DNA of 64,000 nucleotides from Saccharopolyspora gloriosae (lineage in GTDB: Bacteria > Actinomycetota > Actinomycetes > Mycobacteriales > Pseudonocardiaceae), in assembly GCF_014203325.1 (NCBI RefSeq), contig NZ_JACHIV010000001.1, positions 6,573,501 through 6,637,500 of the forward strand. Direction: 5' to 3'. Position 1 is the first letter of the stretch. Every line of letters starts with the position of its first letter. The position numbers and the translations under genes are program-made. The notes beneath the pieces are model-generated. The model made no database searches. It was given only the letters and a program-made list of their open reading frames with translations, and was not told the origin of the DNA. Below, in pieces: positions 1 through 8,150 of this stretch.

Positions 1-36
1 GAAGGCGACCCGAACGATGAGTCGGGTGACTTCTGA
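1..36 (+). CDS. C-terminal end of a gene cut by the window edge
   Basis: An open frame enters from the left edge and ends at a TGA at 34-36. Only eleven residues are visible, EGDPNDESGDF, an acidic tail. Codon use looks normal for this DNA, but eleven residues cannot identify the product. It converges on the secreted-protein gene that ends at 60. Confidence 0.4.
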   Translation, partial: EGDPNDESGDF

Positions 37-59
37 TCAAGCCCGGGGCTCGGATCGGG

Positions 60-590
60 TCAGGGCTGCGGGGCCGGGTTGATGTTGGTGATGGTGACCG
101 GGCCGGGGACCGTCGCGCCGTTCCACGGGAGGGTCACGGCGTAGGGGGCGACCGGGCCGGGGAACGAGATCTCGACGCCGCCGGGGGTCGCGCCGGGGAT
201 GCTGTTGCCGGTGTTCGGGTCGGTCACCGGGTAGCTGAACGCGGCGGTGGCGGGGTGGTCCTCGTCGATGCGGACGTCCTCGGCGCCGCCGCTCGGGCGC
301 GTGGTGGGGATGTGGGCGGAATTGCCCTGCACGTCCAGGAATTCGAGGCCGGGGGCGCCGCCGAGCAGGCAGCTCGCGCCGGGCTTCGCGGTGAACCGGA
401 CGTCGCCGCCCTCGTGCATCATCGCGTGGTCGAGCGGGCCGATGGTGACGTCGACCTGCTCCGGCGTGCAGTACTCGTCGTAGTTCGGGTGGTCGCTCGG
501 CATGGCCTGGGCGGTGCCCGCGAACGAGACCGCGGCGAGCAGGGCGGATCCGGCGATGGCGGCGATCTTGGCGCGCTGGGTGCGGAACAT
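60..590 (-). CDS. small secreted protein of unknown function
   Basis: A 176-residue protein with a clear Sec signal peptide: Arg/Lys at residues 3-8, then a hydrophobic core ending in an AQA cleavage site near residue 29. The mature part is acidic, Pro- and Gly-rich, has two cysteines (one in EYC near the new N-terminus, one in ASCLLGG) and no motif I recognise. The ATG at 590 was chosen over the one at 599 because the GGGGAG ribosome site abuts 599 but lies about 9 nt from 590. It is probably an exported actinobacterial hypothetical protein; no enzymatic residues are apparent. Confidence 0.7.
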   Translation of the reverse strand: MFRTQRAKIAAIAGSALLAAVSFAGTAQAMPSDHPNYDEYCTPEQVDVTIGPLDHAMMHEGGDVRFTAKPGASCLLGGAPGLEFLDVQGNSAHIPTTRPSGGAEDVRIDEDHPATAAFSYPVTDPNTGNSIPGATPGGVEISFPGPVAPYAVTLPWNGATVPGPVTITNINPAPQP

Positions 591-1090
591 GGAACTCATC
601 TCCCCGGTGTCGCCGTGCGATCCCCCCGACGGGGACCGTTGACCGTCACGGCCACACGTTCGAGTGATGTTCGGGAGCCCCTCCGCGTTGACTCGGTGTG
701 ATGCGGAACACGGCATCGAGTTCTTGCGGTGGCCCGGAATCCCCGCTGACGAGGGGTTCGCGGGAGCGGGCGCGCGAGGTTGCCGGAGCGTGGCGATCGC
801 CACTCGGGGAATGACCGCAGCGGCCTCGATGTTGGAATGTGGGATGGAAACCTCCAGGGGTGTGCACCCTCGCGAGTGGCGCGAGGCATCATGGACTCAC
901 CCGAAGGAATGAATATCGGTGGTCGGCGCGAGGCGAACGGTCTAGTTCGCGTTTGATCGGCACGGTGAGCGCGTGGGCTCCACCGGGCCGTCGGCTGTCA
1001 GAGCCGAATCGCGCCACGAGCTCGGCGCCGCACGGGTGCCGGCTCGATCTCAGCAACACGGCTTCGAGAACGAAACGGGAGGGCGAAGCG
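591..1090. other. 500-bp divergent intergenic region
   Basis: This lies between the starts of the secreted-protein gene (minus) and the small gene at 1091 (plus), so it should hold promoters for both. I see a short inverted repeat, GCGAAC-6-GTTCGC, at about 932-949. I found no convincing -35/-10 pair and no protein-like frame. Confidence 0.3.
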
Positions 1091-1327
1091 GTGAACAAGC
1101 CCGATCCAGGTACGCCGATCTTCGGCGAGCTGAACAACGAGCTCGGCGGTCTGCCGGACATCGACGTGCACGAGTTCGACTCGCACAGCTTCGACTTCGG
1201 TGGCGGTTCGGCCGAGTCCGACGGCAGCGGCGCCGCCGCCGCACCCGCCGCCCGGCAGAGCGCGAACACGGCCGCCAAGGCGAGCAAGGGCGGCCGCGGA
1301 GGCGGCCGCCGCCGCAAGGAGGACTGA
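1091..1327 (+). CDS. small acidic protein with a basic Gly/Arg tail, unknown
   Basis: A 78-residue protein starting at GTG 1091 after a purine-rich GGGAGGGCGA stretch. The N-terminal half is acidic and ordered-looking (PIFGELNNELG, then an Asp/His-rich DIDVHEFDSHSFDF stretch). The middle is Ser/Ala-rich, and the C-terminus is a Gly/Arg-rich basic tail ending RRRKED. No signal peptide or membrane segment is visible. The tail could bind nucleic acid, but that is inference from composition only. A strong terminator follows at 1411. I do not recognise the family. Confidence 0.55.
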   Translation: MNKPDPGTPIFGELNNELGGLPDIDVHEFDSHSFDFGGGSAESDGSGAAAAPAARQSANTAAKASKGGRGGGRRRKED

Positions 1328-1410
1328 TCGCCCGTCCCCGACCTGCGGGAACGGGGACCGGTAGCCGCGTGCGGAGCTGGGGGCGGCGCACGACGACAGC
1401 AGTACCGCGC

Positions 1411-1455
1411 ACGACGGCCGGGGTGAACGCGCTCAGCGCTCACCCCGGCCGTCGT
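1411..1455. terminator. bidirectional intrinsic terminator hairpin
   Basis: A perfect 16-bp inverted repeat (arms 1411-1426 and 1440-1455) around a 13-nt loop, placed between the convergent ends of the small gene (1327) and the E2 gene (1466). There is no clear U-tract, as is usual in high-GC actinobacteria. Confidence 0.8.
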
Positions 1456-1465
1456 CGTCAGCGGA

Positions 1466-2872
1466 TCAGTACGTGATGGCCAGGCTCGGGTCGGCCAGCA
1501 GCGCGCCGACGTCGGCCAGGAACTGCGAACCCTGCTGGCCGTCGACGACGCGGTGGTCGAAGCTCAACGCCAGCTGGCACACCTTGCGCGGGACGACCTG
1601 CCCGTCCACCACCCACGGCATGTCGCGGATCGCGCCGAACGCGAGGATCGCGGACTCGCCGGGGTTGAGGATCGGGGTGCCGGTGTCGACGCCGAACACG
1701 CCCACGTTGGTGATCGTGATCGTGCCGCCCGCCATGTCGGCGGGAGTCGTCTTCCCCTCCCGCGCGGTGGCGGTCAGCGCCTCCAGCGCCGCTGCCAGCT
1801 CGCGCAGCGACATGCCGTCGGCGTCCCGGACCTTGGGCACCACCAGACCGCGCGGCGTCGCCGCCGCGATGCCCAGGTGCACGTAGTCCTTGTAGACGAT
1901 CTCCCCGGCCTGCTCGTCCCAGGTGGCGTTCACGTCCGGAGTGCGCCGCGCCGCCAGGCACAGCGCCTTCGCGGCGAACGCCAGCGGCGTGACCTTCACG
2001 CCCTGGAACTCCGGGTGCGACTTGAGCCGCTGCCGCAGGTCCATCATCGGCGTCACGTCGACGGTGAGGAACTCCGTGACGTGCGGTGCGGTGAACGCGC
2101 TCTGCACCATCGCCTGCGCGGTGGCCTTGCGGACGCCCTTGATCGGCACCCGGCGCTCCCGCGCGCCCGCCGGAGCGGCCGCGGCGGGGGTGACCGGTGC
2201 CGACGCGGTCTCGACGTCCTGGCGGGTGATCACCCCGCCCGCCCCGGACCCGGCGAGGGCCCGCAGGTCCACGCCGAGGTCCTTGGCGAGCTTGCGCACC
2301 GGCGGTTTGGCCAGCGGCACGGAGCCGCGAGCCGACCCCCCGGCGGGAGCCGGAGCGGGAGCCGCCGGAGCCGGAGCGGGTGCCGGAGCAGCGGGAGCGG
2401 CCGGGGCCGCGGCCTGCGCCGGGACGGCGGGTGCGACGGCCGAACCGGCCATCGCGCCCTGCAACGCCTGCTGCGCCGCCCCCGCGGCCGGCGCGGGGGC
2501 CTTGCGCGGGCGGCGCTTCGAACTCGTCGCCTGCGGCCCGTAGCCGACCAGCGTCGCGGTCTGCCCGTTGGTGTCGGCCTCTGCGGGAGCCGGGTCCGGA
2601 GCGGGCTCGTCGACCGCGGTGCCCTCCGGGTCGAGGTCGATGGAGATGATCGGCGTGCCGACCTCCACGGTCTGCCCCGCCTCGGCGAGCAGCTCGACGA
2701 CCTTGCCCGCGTAGGCGCACGGCAGTTCCACCGCGGCCTTCGCCGTTTCGATCTCGACGAAGACCTGGTTGACCGCCACCGTGTCGCCAGGGCTCACCTT
2801 CCAGCTGAGGATCTCGGCTTCGGTGAGTCCTTCCCCGACGTCGGGCAACGGGAAGTGCTTGAGTTGCGGCAT
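1466..2872 (-). CDS. bkdC: branched-chain 2-oxoacid dehydrogenase E2 (dihydrolipoyl acyltransferase)
   Basis: A 468-residue E2 acyltransferase core of a 2-oxoacid dehydrogenase complex, which carries the acyl group on lipoate and passes it to CoA. The order is: lipoyl domain (about 1-78, lipoylated Lys45 within ETAKA), a long Ala/Pro linker, a peripheral subunit-binding domain (about 215-250), then the catalytic domain with the active-site motif DHRVVDG (catalytic His near 440). ATG 2872 has a GGGAG site 7 nt upstream. It is the last gene of the E1alpha-E1beta-E2 operon, 11 bp after E1beta. A two-chain E1 favours the branched-chain (Bkd) type over pyruvate dehydrogenase, which uses single-chain AceE in actinobacteria. 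No E3 gene is adjacent. Confidence 0.92.
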   Translation of the reverse strand: MPQLKHFPLPDVGEGLTEAEILSWKVSPGDTVAVNQVFVEIETAKAAVELPCAYAGKVVELLAEAGQTVEVGTPIISIDLDPEGTAVDEPAPDPAPAEADTNGQTATLVGYGPQATSSKRRPRKAPAPAAGAAQQALQGAMAGSAVAPAVPAQAAAPAAPAAPAPAPAPAAPAPAPAGGSARGSVPLAKPPVRKLAKDLGVDLRALAGSGAGGVITRQDVETASAPVTPAAAAPAGARERRVPIKGVRKATAQAMVQSAFTAPHVTEFLTVDVTPMMDLRQRLKSHPEFQGVKVTPLAFAAKALCLAARRTPDVNATWDEQAGEIVYKDYVHLGIAAATPRGLVVPKVRDADGMSLRELAAALEALTATAREGKTTPADMAGGTITITNVGVFGVDTGTPILNPGESAILAFGAIRDMPWVVDGQVVPRKVCQLALSFDHRVVDGQQGSQFLADVGALLADPSLAITY

Positions 2873-2883
2873 CGGAGACTCCC

Positions 2884-3918
2884 TCAGAAGGCCAGCGAGC
2901 GGTCGACGGCGTCGAGCACTCGATCCAGGTCGGGCAGGAAGTGCTTCTCCAGCTTCGTCGGCGGGTACGGCACGTCGAAGCCCGTCACCCGCAGCACCGG
3001 TGCTTCCAGCGAGTAGAAGCACTCCTGCTGCACCCGCGCGGTGATCTCCGAGGTGATCGACGACTCCGGCGGCGCTTCGCTGGCCAGCACGAGCCGGCCG
3101 GTGCGGCGCACCGACTCGAACACCGGGCCCAGGTCCAGCGGGGACAGGCTGCGCAGGTCGATGACCTCCAGCTCGGTGCCCTCCTCGGCGGCGGCGTTCG
3201 CCGCGGCCAGGCAGGTCGGCACCGTCGGCCCGTAGGTCGCGATCGTCGCCGCCGTGCCCCTGCGCAGCACGCGCGAAGCGAACAGCGGCGGCGGCTGCGC
3301 CTCGGTGTTCAGCTCGGCCTTCTCGTAGTAGCGCCGCTTCGGTTCGAAGAACAGCACCGGGTCGTCGCACTCGATGGCCTGGCGCAGCATCCAGTAGGCG
3401 TCGACCGGGTTCGAGCAGGACACCACCTTCAGCCCGCCGATGTGCGCGAACAGCGACTCCGGGGATTCCGAGTGGTGTTCGACGGCGCCGATGCCGCCGC
3501 CGAACGGCACCCGCACCACGACCGGCATCTTGACCTTGCCCTGGCTGCGGAAGTGCAGCTTCGCCAGCTGCGAGACGATCTGGTCGTAGCCGGGGAAGAT
3601 GAACCCGTCGAACTGGATCTCGCACACCGGCCGGTAGCCGCGGATGGCGAGGCCCACGGCGGTGCCGATGATGCCGGACTCTGCCAGCGGCGTGTCCAGC
3701 ACGCGGTGCTCGCCGAAGTCCTTCTGCAGCCCGTCGGTGACGCGGAAGACGCCGCCGAGCTTGCCCACGTCCTCGCCCATGACGAGGACCTTCGGGTCCT
3801 GTTCGAGCGCGGAGCGCAGCCCCATGTTGAGGCTCTTGGCCATCGTCACGGTCCGCGTCGCGTCCGGGCGGGCGCTGCCGTTGGTGACGTCGGTCCGTTC
3901 CATCGCTGGTGCGGCCAT
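2884..3918 (-). CDS. bkdB: branched-chain 2-oxoacid dehydrogenase E1 beta subunit
   Basis: A 344-residue E1 beta chain, which forms the thiamine-diphosphate active site with E1alpha and decarboxylates branched-chain 2-oxoacids. Family landmarks are GEDVGKLGGVFRVT near the N-terminus, DTPLAESGIIGTAVG, the aromatic QFDGFIFPGYDQI, and RVPFGGGIGAVEHHSESPE. The ATG shares one base with the E1alpha stop (TGATG), so translation is probably coupled. A GGGAGG site lies 8 nt upstream inside the E1alpha gene. Valine, leucine and isoleucine catabolism by this complex also supplies primers for branched fatty acids, as is known from streptomycetes. Confidence 0.93.
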   Translation of the reverse strand: MAAPAMERTDVTNGSARPDATRTVTMAKSLNMGLRSALEQDPKVLVMGEDVGKLGGVFRVTDGLQKDFGEHRVLDTPLAESGIIGTAVGLAIRGYRPVCEIQFDGFIFPGYDQIVSQLAKLHFRSQGKVKMPVVVRVPFGGGIGAVEHHSESPESLFAHIGGLKVVSCSNPVDAYWMLRQAIECDDPVLFFEPKRRYYEKAELNTEAQPPPLFASRVLRRGTAATIATYGPTVPTCLAAANAAAEEGTELEVIDLRSLSPLDLGPVFESVRRTGRLVLASEAPPESSITSEITARVQQECFYSLEAPVLRVTGFDVPYPPTKLEKHFLPDLDRVLDAVDRSLAF

Positions 3919-5162
3919 CAGTGCACACCTCCCTGCGCGGCGGCGGGCTGTTCGGCGAAGCCGTCGAGGTAGCCGAGCAGTTCGTCGCGCTGCGCCGTGA
4001 CGGCGGGGCTGGGGTCGGCGTAGACCTCGGAGAAGATCCGGCCCGGATCGGGCTCGGGCATGCTGAAGCAGAACTCGCGGAACCGGGCGGCGAGCTCGTC
4101 GGACTCGGCCTGCACCTCGTCGAAGAACGCCTGGTCGGCGTCGTGCTCGCGCACCAGGTGGACGCGGAGGCGTTCGATGGGGTCCTTGAGCTTCCACGCC
4201 TCCAGCTCGTCGGAGAGCCGGTAGCGGGTGGGGTCGTCGGTGGTGGTGTGCGCGTCCATCCGGTAGGTGAACGCCTCGATCAGCACCGGCCCGTTGCCGT
4301 GCCTGCACTCGTCGAGCGCCCACTTCGACACGGCGAGGCTGGCGAGCACGTCGTTGCCGTCGACGCGGATGCCGGGGAAGCCGTAGCCCGCGGCGCGCTG
4401 GTACAGCGGCACCCTGGTCTGGCGTTCCAGCGGCTCGGAGATGGCCCACTGGTTGTTCTGGCAGAACAGCACGAGCGGCGCGTCGTAGACGGAGCCCCAC
4501 ACCATCGCCTCGTGCACGTCGCCCTGGCTGGTGGCGCCGTCGCCGAAGAACACCATGGTCGCTTCGCCGTCGTCGTCGCCGACCTTGCCGTCGAACTTCT
4601 GGCCCATCGCGTACCCGGCGGCGTTGAGCGCCTGGTTGCCGATGACGATCGTGTACAGGTGGAAACCGGTGCTCAGCGGGTCCCAGCTGCCGTGGTCGGT
4701 ACCGCGGAAGATGCCGAGCAGTTCGGTGGGATCCAGTCCCCGGCACCAGGCGACGCCGTGCTCGCGGTAGCTGGGGAACGCCATGTCCCCGGAGCGCAGG
4801 GCACGACCGGCACCGATCTGCGCGGCTTCCTGGCCGAGCAGCGGCACCCAGATGCCGAGCTGGCCCTGCCGCTGCAGGGCGTTGCCCTCCCGGTCGAAGC
4901 GGCGGACCAGCACCATGTCCCGGTACAGGTCGCGCAGCTGCGCGGCGGTGAGGTCGATGTCGAAGTCCGGGTGCGTGACCCGTTCGCCTTCCGGGGTGAG
5001 GAGCTGAACGAGGTCAGCTCCGCCTTCACTTGTCGCGCGCAAACCGGCGATCACCTGCTCCCGTGTGGGTTTCGCTGCAGTAGCGGCAGGGGGGCCGGAG
5101 GTGACGCCGTTGTCTGGCTCGTCTGCTGGATGGGCCGGTCGCGTCCAGTGTTCCGGGGACAT
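3918..5162 (-). CDS. bkdA: branched-chain 2-oxoacid dehydrogenase E1 alpha subunit
   Basis: A 414-residue E1 alpha chain. It shows the thiamine-diphosphate signature GDGATSQGDVHEAM followed by NNQWAIS, the phosphorylation-loop-like segment YRMDAHTTTDDPTRYR, and SYREHGVAW. ATG 5162 was selected because GAGGAG lies 6 nt upstream and a Pro/Ala-rich N-terminal extension then leads into the domain; an in-frame open stretch continues further upstream without a ribosome site. It is the first gene of the bkdABC operon, with a 380-bp leader or promoter region upstream. Confidence 0.93.
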   Translation of the reverse strand: MSPEHWTRPAHPADEPDNGVTSGPPAATAAKPTREQVIAGLRATSEGGADLVQLLTPEGERVTHPDFDIDLTAAQLRDLYRDMVLVRRFDREGNALQRQGQLGIWVPLLGQEAAQIGAGRALRSGDMAFPSYREHGVAWCRGLDPTELLGIFRGTDHGSWDPLSTGFHLYTIVIGNQALNAAGYAMGQKFDGKVGDDDGEATMVFFGDGATSQGDVHEAMVWGSVYDAPLVLFCQNNQWAISEPLERQTRVPLYQRAAGYGFPGIRVDGNDVLASLAVSKWALDECRHGNGPVLIEAFTYRMDAHTTTDDPTRYRLSDELEAWKLKDPIERLRVHLVREHDADQAFFDEVQAESDELAARFREFCFSMPEPDPGRIFSEVYADPSPAVTAQRDELLGYLDGFAEQPAAAQGGVH

Positions 5163-5542
5163 GCGGATCTCCTCGTGTCGCGCCGGACCGCCGCTTGTGA
5201 CGACTGGGTCCGGCAGCTCCGGTCGGGGCCGCGCCGGCCAGGGTTGGGGCCATGCGAGTGCTCGACCGGAGTGGTTCGGATCGCTCCCCGCCATCCTGGC
5301 ACGCGTACCGCCGATTCAGTGAGCCCTGCCACAGGGACGAAACCCGCGTGCAACGCCGCGGATCTTGTTCCCTACTGCACCGTAACCTTCGGAATCTCGG
5401 GCAAAAATCGCAGGTCATCCAAGCAATGGGGTTCCGACTAACGCTCTTGGGAAGATCGCGGTACCGATACTGCGGGCGGCCGATGATCGGTGGTTGCGAG
5501 AACACGCCATTCCGCGGTGGCGCGGGCGGCACACTGGCCCGC
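5163..5542. other. 380-bp divergent promoter region of the bkd operon and the GPP34 gene
   Basis: No protein-like frame is visible here. On the minus strand a possible -10 (TACGGT, plus-strand positions 5379-5384) lies in a locally AT-richer patch about 215 bp upstream of the E1alpha start. On the plus strand CACACT at 5530-5535 sits 7 nt before the ATG at 5543, fitting the leaderless pattern seen elsewhere in the window. No regulator gene is adjacent. Confidence 0.35.
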
Positions 5543-6217
5543 ATGAGCGATCTCGAGGACCGCCCGCCCCCGGTCACGCTGCCCGACGAGTTCGTCCTGC
5601 TGCTGCACCGGCCCGGCGGCGGGCACCGCTGCGCGCAGGTGGACCTGCTCACCGCGGTGGCCGAGCTGGGCGAGCTGGCGCTGCGCGGCCGGGTGGAGGT
5701 GGCGGTGAGCGCGAAGCTGACGGTGCTCGACCCGCGCTCCACCGGCATCGGGTGGGCCGATGAGCTTTTGGGGCGGCTGGTGCGCAAGGCAGGCCCGAAG
5801 GGCAGGCCGGTGGAGCTGACCGGGGTGCTGCCGGGCCGCCTCGGCCGGTTCCGCGAGCACCGCGGCCTGCTGGCGGAGCACGGCGTGCTGCGGCACCGGC
5901 GGCGCAAGCTGCTCGGTTTCATCCCCGACGACCTCTACGTCCCCGCCGAAGGGGTGCGGGAGTCGCTGGTCGAGGAGGTGCGGGACGCGGCGCGGCTGCG
6001 GCGGCCCGTCGACGGGAGGCTGGCCGCGCTGTGCGCGCTGGTGCACGCCGCCGGGATCGGCCCGTCGCTGGGCTGCGGCGCGGACGAGCGGGCGGTGCTC
6101 GAATCGGTGTGGCGGGGCGACGGGCTCGGGGAGGCGGAGCTGCGCCCGCTGGCGGCGGTGTCCGCGGTGACGGCGGTGGCGGTCAGCGCCGCCGCGGCGG
6201 GCTCCGCCGGGTACTGA
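5543..6217 (+). CDS. GPP34 (Golgi phosphoprotein 3) family protein
   Basis: A 224-residue protein of the GPP34/GOLPH3 fold. Recognisable features are the N-terminal LPDEFVLLLHRPGGG segment followed by a helical ELGELALRGRVEV stretch, basic segments such as HRRRKLLGFIPDDLY, and a C-terminal Ala/Val-rich helix. The eukaryotic family binds phosphatidylinositol-4-phosphate. The bacterial members are common in actinobacteria and have no established role. The start ATG 5543 lacks a ribosome site and is probably leaderless (CACACT 7 nt upstream). It ends 51 bp before the peptidase start and could be transcribed separately from it. Confidence 0.8.
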   Translation: MSDLEDRPPPVTLPDEFVLLLHRPGGGHRCAQVDLLTAVAELGELALRGRVEVAVSAKLTVLDPRSTGIGWADELLGRLVRKAGPKGRPVELTGVLPGRLGRFREHRGLLAEHGVLRHRRRKLLGFIPDDLYVPAEGVRESLVEEVRDAARLRRPVDGRLAALCALVHAAGIGPSLGCGADERAVLESVWRGDGLGEAELRPLAAVSAVTAVAVSAAAAGSAGY

Positions 6218-6256
6218 TCGGGCCGAGCGGCCGGGAACGCGGTCCGGCGGCGGGCA

Positions 6257-6262
6257 TACGAT
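6257..6262 (+). promoter_or_regulatory. leaderless -10 element TACGAT
   Basis: TACGAT fits the actinobacterial -10 consensus TANNNT and lies exactly 6 nt before the ATG at 6269, where no Shine-Dalgarno sequence is present. Transcription would start at or next to the A of the ATG. Confidence 0.6.
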
Positions 6263-6268
6263 CGCGGC

Positions 6269-7690
6269 ATGGATCGTTCCGCCGTGCGCACCGCCGTTGA
6301 ACAGGCGTGGCAGGACTCCGTCCTGCCCAGCCTCTCCGAACTCGTCCGGATCCCGGCGGTCTCGCCGGCCTACGACGCGGGATGGGTGGCGGCGGGTCAG
6401 CTCGACGCCGCCATCGAGCACGTGCGGGACTGGATCACCGCGCGCGGCATCCCCGGCGCGAAGCTCGACGTGGTGCGGTTGCCGGAGCGCACGCCGGTGC
6501 TGCTGGTGGACGTTCCCGCGACCGCGCCGGACGCCGACGAGCAGGACACGGTGCTGCTCTACGGCCACCTCGACAAGCAGCCGCCGGTCGGCGGCTGGTC
6601 GGAGGGCCTGGACCCGTGGACGCCGGTGGTCCGCGACGGCAGGCTCTACGGCCGCGGCAGCGTCGACGACGGCTACGCGCCGTACGCGGCGATCACGGCG
6701 ATCGAGTCGATCCGCGCGCACGGCGGCGCGCACGCGCGCTGCGTGCTGCTGCTGGAGACGGGCGAGGAGTCGGGCAGCCCCGACATGTCCGCCTACCTGG
6801 AACACCTCGCGGACCGGCTGGGTTCCGTGTCGCTGGTGGTGTGCCTGGACTCGGGGGCCGCCGACTACGAGCGGCTGTGGCTGACGACCTCGCTGCGCGG
6901 GGACGTGCGGGTGGGCGTGCAGGTGCGGGTGCTCGACGGCGGGCAGCACTCCGGCACCGCCAGCGGCATCGTGCCCAGCTCGTTCCGCGTGCTGCGCAGC
7001 CTGCTGGACCGCATCGAGGACTCGGCGACCGGCGAGGTGCTGCTGCCGGAGCTCAACGCGGAGATCCCGGCGAACCGGGTGGAGCAGGCGCGGGCCGCGG
7101 TGGCGGCGGTGCCCGGCCTGATCCGCGACTCGATCCCCGCGCGGGAGGGCATGCGCTGGGTCTCCGAGGACGAGGTCGAGCTGGCGCTGAACAACACGTG
7201 GCGCCCGACGGTGTCGGTGATCGGCGCGGAGGGCCTGCCGTCGCTCCCGGACGCGGGCAACGTGCTGCGCCCGTCCACGACGGTCGCGCTGAGCGTGCGC
7301 ACCCCTCCGACGACCGACCCGGAGGTGGCTTTGGCGGCGCTGCGCGAGGCGCTGTCGGCGGACGTGCCCTACGGCGCGGAGGTGACGTTCCCGCTGTCGG
7401 ACGGCGCGGCGGGCTGGAACGCGCCGGACACCGAGCCGTGGCTGGAGTCGGCGCTGGACGCGGTGAGCGAGGACGTGTTCGGCGAGCGCTGGGCGACGAT
7501 GGGCCTGGGCGGGTCGATCCCGCTGATGGGCCTGCTGCAGGGCGCCTACCCGGACGCGCAGTTCGTGGTGACCGGCGCCTTGGGGCCGGGCAGCAACGCG
7601 CACGTCCCGGACGAGTCGCTGCACCTGGAGTTCGCCGCGAAGATCACCACGGCGATCGCCTACGCGCTGGACGCGCACGCCCGGCGCTGA
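6269..7690 (+). CDS. M20 family metallopeptidase / dipeptidase
   Basis: A 473-residue cytosolic zinc peptidase of the M20 (ArgE/DapE/carnosinase) family. Metal-site motifs in order are LLYGHLDKQ (His and catalytic Asp), GRGSVDDGY (bridging Asp), LLETGEESGSPD (catalytic and ligand Glu), CLDSGAADY, and a late GPGSNAHVPDE (His ligand). The dimerisation domain sits at about 210-370. Length and motif spacing match dipeptidases that cleave unblocked dipeptides; the exact substrate cannot be read from sequence. It is probably leaderless (TACGAT at 6257). Confidence 0.88.
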   Translation: MDRSAVRTAVEQAWQDSVLPSLSELVRIPAVSPAYDAGWVAAGQLDAAIEHVRDWITARGIPGAKLDVVRLPERTPVLLVDVPATAPDADEQDTVLLYGHLDKQPPVGGWSEGLDPWTPVVRDGRLYGRGSVDDGYAPYAAITAIESIRAHGGAHARCVLLLETGEESGSPDMSAYLEHLADRLGSVSLVVCLDSGAADYERLWLTTSLRGDVRVGVQVRVLDGGQHSGTASGIVPSSFRVLRSLLDRIEDSATGEVLLPELNAEIPANRVEQARAAVAAVPGLIRDSIPAREGMRWVSEDEVELALNNTWRPTVSVIGAEGLPSLPDAGNVLRPSTTVALSVRTPPTTDPEVALAALREALSADVPYGAEVTFPLSDGAAGWNAPDTEPWLESALDAVSEDVFGERWATMGLGGSIPLMGLLQGAYPDAQFVVTGALGPGSNAHVPDESLHLEFAAKITTAIAYALDAHARR

Positions 7691-7700
7691 CGAACCGGTA

Positions 7701-7731
7701 GGACCGCCTCGTGCCGGTCACGAGGCGGTCC
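7701..7731. terminator. bidirectional terminator hairpin
   Basis: A perfect 13-bp stem (7701-7713 with 7719-7731) around the loop CCGGT, between the convergent ends of the peptidase gene (7690) and the PspC gene (7738). Confidence 0.85.
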
Positions 7732-7737
7732 CTGCGG

Positions 7738-7914
7738 TCAGGACTTCGGGATGATGATCCACAGCACGATGTAGATCACGAACTGCGGGCCGGGGAGCAG
7801 GCACGACAGGATGAACAGGAACCGCATCAGGCCCCTGCCGATGCCGAACCGGTCGGCGAGGCCGGCGCAGACCCCGGCGATCCGCTTGCCGTGCTGCGGG
7901 CGGGACAAGTTCAT
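7738..7914 (-). CDS. small PspC-domain membrane protein
   Basis: A 58-residue protein beginning MNLSRPQHGKRIAGVCAGLA, followed by DRFGIGRGLMRFLF and a hydrophobic C-terminal segment of about 25 residues ending in PKS. KRIAGVCAGLADRFG is the classic PspC start, and the whole protein is essentially one PspC domain (envelope-stress family, membrane anchored). ATG 7914 has a GGAGG site 9 nt upstream. The gene is monocistronic, with the bidirectional terminator directly behind it. Stand-alone short PspC proteins are common in actinobacteria; their role is not firmly known. Confidence 0.85.
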   Translation of the reverse strand: MNLSRPQHGKRIAGVCAGLADRFGIGRGLMRFLFILSCLLPGPQFVIYIVLWIIIPKS

Positions 7915-8150
7915 CTTCTGATTCCTCCTGTTTCGCGGTGTTCGTCCCCATCGTGGGTGATCGACTCCCGCTGCGGATCAGGGGGGACCCCTGATCTCTG
8001 CTGGTTCCGGGGCACCGGGCTCGGGGTTCGAGTGGCGTTCCCGACTGCTCCGCCACTCCATCACGCGGCGGAGGCCCGTGACGGCACCCTTCCGGCCACG
8101 ACCGGGTAAGCGGAAAGTCGTACTCCGCCCCCGGTCGGGCCGGGACCGGA

